Part shown: in pieces, positions 55,038-57,609 of the stretch
Layout: every line of letters starts with the position of its first letter
Position numbering within the stretch: position 1 is the first letter of the stretch
DNA from: an uncultured Dorea sp.
GTDB taxonomy: Bacteria > Bacillota > Clostridia > Lachnospirales > Lachnospiraceae
DNA length: 57,609 bases
Assembly (NCBI GenBank): GCA_910584265.1
Contig: CAJTZE010000017.1
Coordinates: 1 to 57,609 of the forward strand
Direction of reading: 5' to 3'
The notes under the pieces: generated by a model
What the model was told of the DNA's origin: nothing
Databases searched by the model: none
The model's input: the letters and a program-made list of their open reading frames with translations, nothing else
Made by a program: the position numbers and the translations under genes

Positions 55038-56345
55038 TTAAAATTTCAGGTACTGTACGCTGTATGGTGCCATCTCAAGCTGGCCGTTAAGCTGTAATTC
55101 TTTGCCGCTTATCAAATCGGTCACAGAACCGTTTAAATCTCCGTGCTGTGCCGTGTAGGTATCTCCGGATGCGTTGATTGCCGCCATTATGCGTTCTTTT
55201 TCAGATGCCCGTTCAAATACCAGCTGATGATTCGTAAGAACCACATTGCGGTAGCTGCCGTTACAGAGCCCGTCGCTTTCCTGACGGATGGCAATTAATT
55301 TCTTGATATATTCTGTCAGGTCATTGGGTTCTGGAGCTTCAAAGCATGGGCGGAGAGCGTAGTCATTATCCGGAGCCTTCTGCCCTTCTACGCCCCATTC
55401 GCTGCCGTAGTAAATGCATGGTATGCCGGGCATGCTAAGGAGCAGGCCGTATGCAGGCCGTATATGTTCTTTGTTAGACAGTATGCTGGCAAGCCTTGTT
55501 ACATCATGGTTGTCTACAAAGGTTACCAGATGCCTGCCCCGGTAAATGCACCATTGGTCAGAACCGTACTGGCGGTGCAGGGAGTGGGCGATCTCAAACA
55601 TGTTCATGGAATTGAAGCTGGAGAAGATTCCCTTGTAGCATTCATAATTGGTACAGCTGTGCAGCATCTCGTCATTTACGATCAGATTGTAATCTCCGAA
55701 GAGTACCTCGCCGATCAATGCAAATTCTGGTTTCAGACTGCTGGTAAAACGGCGGAGCGCCCGCATAAAATTATGATCCAGACTATATGCCACGTCCAGA
55801 CGGAGTCCGTCGATGTTAAATTCATCTACCCAGAATTTCACGCAGTCCAGCAGATAATCCAATACAGCCGGATTCTGGAGATTTAACTTCACCAGTTCAA
55901 AATGCCCCTCCCAGCCTTCGTACCAGAAGCCGTCATTATAACAGCTGTTGCCGTCGAAGCTGATATGGAACCAGTCCTTGTAGGGGGAATCCCATTTCTT
56001 CTCCTGTACATCCTTAAATGCCCAGAAGCCTCTTCCTACATGGTTAAATACGCCGTCGAGAATAATCTTTACATCATGCTCGTGGAGATCTTTGCATACC
56101 TCTGCGAAATCCTGATTATTGCCGAGCCGGCAGTCAATGGAACGGAAATCCCGGGTGTCATAGCCGTGATTGTCCGATTCAAAAATTGGATTCAGGATGA
56201 TTGCATCAATCCCCAGATCCTTCAGGTAAGAACTCCAGTCCATCAGCTTCCGGATACGCGGAGCGTAGACGCCGTCGTTGGCATAAGGCGCACCGCAGAA
56301 TCCGATCGGGTATATCTGATAAAATACTCCTTTATAAGCCCACAT
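55038..56345 (-). CDS. GH13 alpha-amylase-family glycoside hydrolase
   Basis: 435 residues, one catalytic barrel of family 13 with no signal peptide, so cytoplasmic. Conserved regions in order: DGVFNHVG (region I), GLRLDVA with nucleophile D184, LIGEV with acid/base E213, and FVDNHD with transition-state D281. Size and the YQIYPIGFCGAP start resemble small maltodextrin- or cyclodextrin-acting enzymes. It would hydrolyse imported alpha-glucans to smaller sugars. A short C-terminal beta domain follows. The start at 56345 has AAGGAGATG close by. No sugar transporter is adjacent. Confidence 0.9.
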   Translation of the reverse strand: MWAYKGVFYQIYPIGFCGAPYANDGVYAPRIRKLMDWSSYLKDLGIDAIILNPIFESDNHGYDTRDFRSIDCRLGNNQDFAEVCKDLHEHDVKIILDGVFNHVGRGFWAFKDVQEKKWDSPYKDWFHISFDGNSCYNDGFWYEGWEGHFELVKLNLQNPAVLDYLLDCVKFWVDEFNIDGLRLDVAYSLDHNFMRALRRFTSSLKPEFALIGEVLFGDYNLIVNDEMLHSCTNYECYKGIFSSFNSMNMFEIAHSLHRQYGSDQWCIYRGRHLVTFVDNHDVTRLASILSNKEHIRPAYGLLLSMPGIPCIYYGSEWGVEGQKAPDNDYALRPCFEAPEPNDLTEYIKKLIAIRQESDGLCNGSYRNVVLTNHQLVFERASEKERIMAAINASGDTYTAQHGDLNGSVTDLISGKELQLNGQLEMAPYSVQYLKF

Positions 56346-56485
56346 ATTGTTACATCTCCTTCTTGTAATAAAACTTTTAGTCCTGCTTCTAGTTTACCAT
56401 AGATTGGCAGCACTGCACAATGGAAAATCCACAGAAATGCAGGCGGGAGCGGCGGAAGAAAGCGGAAAAGAAGGAGAAAAAACAG

Positions 56486-56514
56486 TTGACAGGTGAAAAA
56501 GCCTATAATATAAT
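56486..56514 (+). promoter_or_regulatory. Promoter of rplM-rpsI
   Basis: Perfect TTGACA (56486-56491), 17 bases and perfect TATAAT (56509-56514). Confidence 0.9.
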
Positions 56515-56520
56515 AAAACA

Positions 56521-56614
56521 GTATGACGAAAGGAGAAACAGATTGCTCCAAAGCCCCGGAGGCATCTGATTCCAATAGAGTTAGTTTAAGAAGTAATGTA
56601 ATGATTCATAGGAG
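56521..56614 (+). promoter_or_regulatory. Leader of rplM-rpsI, possible L13 leader
   Basis: About 100 untranslated bases with a hairpin around TGCTCC/GGAGGCA (56544-56564). Firmicutes are known to carry an L13 leader RNA in this place. The position fits, but I could not confirm the conserved sequence by eye. Confidence 0.45.
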
Positions 56615-56622
56615 GGAAACCA

Positions 56623-57051
56623 ATGAAAACTTATATGGCTAATCCAGATAAGATTGAAAGAAAATGGTATGTTGTTGATGCTGCCGGATGTACATTAGGA
56701 CGTCTGTCATCAGAAGTAGCTAAGATTTTAAGAGGAAAGAACAAACCGGAATTTACACCGCATATCGATACAGGCGATTATGTAGTAATCGTTAACGCAT
56801 CCAAGATTAAAGTAACAGGCAAGAAGCTGAACCAGAAGATTTATTATAATCATTCAGAGTATGTCGGCGGAATGAGAGAGACCACTCTGGCAGAGATGAT
56901 GGCTAAGAAGCCTGAGAAGGTTATCGAGCTGGCAGTTAAGGGAATGCTTCCAAAGGGACCTTTAGGAAGGGCTATGATCAAGAAACTTCACGTGTATGCC
57001 GGAGCAGAGCATGAGCAGCAGGCTCAGAAGCCGGAAGAGCTGAAACTTTAA
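56623..57051 (+). CDS. rplM: 50S ribosomal protein L13
   Basis: 142 residues, beginning KTYMANPDKIERKWYVVDAA and with LRGKNKPEFTPHIDTGDYVV. An early 50S assembly protein. AGGAGGG precedes the ATG. In many Firmicutes this pair directly follows truA; here 5.5 kb separate them. Confidence 0.97.
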   Translation: MKTYMANPDKIERKWYVVDAAGCTLGRLSSEVAKILRGKNKPEFTPHIDTGDYVVIVNASKIKVTGKKLNQKIYYNHSEYVGGMRETTLAEMMAKKPEKVIELAVKGMLPKGPLGRAMIKKLHVYAGAEHEQQAQKPEELKL

Positions 57052-57079
57052 TTAGGAAGGTCGAAAGGAGGATATAAAA

Positions 57080-57472
57080 GTGGCAGCAGCAAGATATTAT
57101 GGAACAGGAAGAAGAAAAAAATCAATTGCAAGAGTATATCTGGTACCTGGAACAGGCAAGATTACAATAAATAAGAGAGATATCGATGAGTATCTTGGAC
57201 TTGAGACATTAAAGGTCATTGTCCGCCAGCCATTGGCACTGACTGAGACAGAGGGTAAGTTTGATGTGATCGTAAACGTAAAAGGCGGCGGTTACACAGG
57301 ACAGGCAGGAGCAATCCGCCACGGTATCGCAAGAGCGCTTCTGGAGGCTGATGCAGATTACAGGCCGGCACTTAAGAAGGCAGGATATCTGACACGTGAC
57401 CCGCGTATGAAAGAGCGTAAGAAATACGGTCTCAAGGCGGCTCGTAGAGCACCACAGTTTTCCAAGAGATAG
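57080..57472 (+). CDS. rpsI: 30S ribosomal protein S9
   Basis: 130 residues, beginning AAARYYGTGRRKKSIARVYL and ending in the basic tail GLKAARRAPQFSKR whose last residues touch P-site tRNA. GTG start at 57080 after AAAGGAGGATATAAAA. Second gene of the rplM unit. Confidence 0.97.
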   Translation: MAAARYYGTGRRKKSIARVYLVPGTGKITINKRDIDEYLGLETLKVIVRQPLALTETEGKFDVIVNVKGGGYTGQAGAIRHGIARALLEADADYRPALKKAGYLTRDPRMKERKKYGLKAARRAPQFSKR

Positions 57473-57502
57473 GCAGATCATTTTACAGATTCAGAAATAT
57501 GT

Positions 57503-57530
57503 ACTCCGCAGGTATTCCTGCGGAGTTTTT
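57503..57530 (+). terminator. Terminator of rplM-rpsI
   Basis: ACTCCGCAGG (57503-57512) pairs with CCTGCGGAGT (57517-57526) with a four-base loop, followed by T. The last 79 bases of the window show no gene. Confidence 0.92.
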
Positions 57531-57609
57531 GGTTTTACGATAAAGTATAGTAAGGGGGGTGTCGGTTAATACCGATTTTTAACCTCTGACAAGCAAGGAA
57601 GATACAATC

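Overview
The window looks like a chromosomal segment of a strictly anaerobic gut-type Lachnospiraceae (Clostridia). The complete S10-spc-alpha ribosomal protein operon, the Clostridia-type gene order (map, a KOW protein, infA, rpmJ), an energy-coupling-factor module next to truA, strong AGGAGG ribosome binding sites and TTGACA/TATAAT promoters all fit. The proline-reductase genes at the left edge indicate Stickland fermentation of proline. Together with a BaiA-like short-chain dehydrogenase this resembles the Clostridium scindens/hylemonae group, but the species is inference.

Layout. (1) 1-1742: the end of prdB, a selenoprotein gene whose Sec codon must lie just outside the window, then prdD and prdE. 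(2) 1825-7992: an unusual mirror-image locus. Two transporter operons point away from each other, each a TauE/SafE-like permease followed by a YcxB-like membrane protein. Between them sits a tyrosine recombinase gene flanked by a perfect 20-bp inverted repeat, and an outward-facing consensus promoter lies inside the repeats. This has every visible part of an invertible promoter switch choosing between two alternative permeases. A third TauE paralogue and a YczE-like protein follow. (3) 8104-10819: a sodium-coupled NSS transporter with a short hairpin leader, a 25-residue membrane peptide gene with its own promoter and terminator, and a LysR regulator. (4) 10940-28050: the ribosomal operon rpsJ to rplQ with secY, adk, map, infA and rpoA, a long structured leader, and repeated structured spacers between some genes.

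(5) 28252-47812: about 20 kb of accessory genes separating rplQ from ecfA1, which are neighbours in most Firmicutes. It holds a YedE/TusA pair (probably selenium), a short-chain dehydrogenase with a metF remnant, a cell-wall 3D-domain protein, an HAD phosphatase, uppP, an amino-acid ABC importer whose binding protein appears circularly permuted, a 999-residue surface protein, a double-cubane-cluster reductase, an SfsA-MutY fusion, lipid-metabolism genes and a broken GntR regulator. (6) 47853-51116: ecfA1-ecfA2-ecfT-truA. (7) 51306-56345: a Na/Pi transporter, a tyrosine T-box with tyrS, and a GH13 glycosidase. (8) 56486-57530: rplM-rpsI with promoter, leader and terminator.

No tRNA, rRNA, CRISPR array, insertion sequence or prophage was seen. 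All calls come from reading the sequence and from remembered family knowledge; no database search was run.
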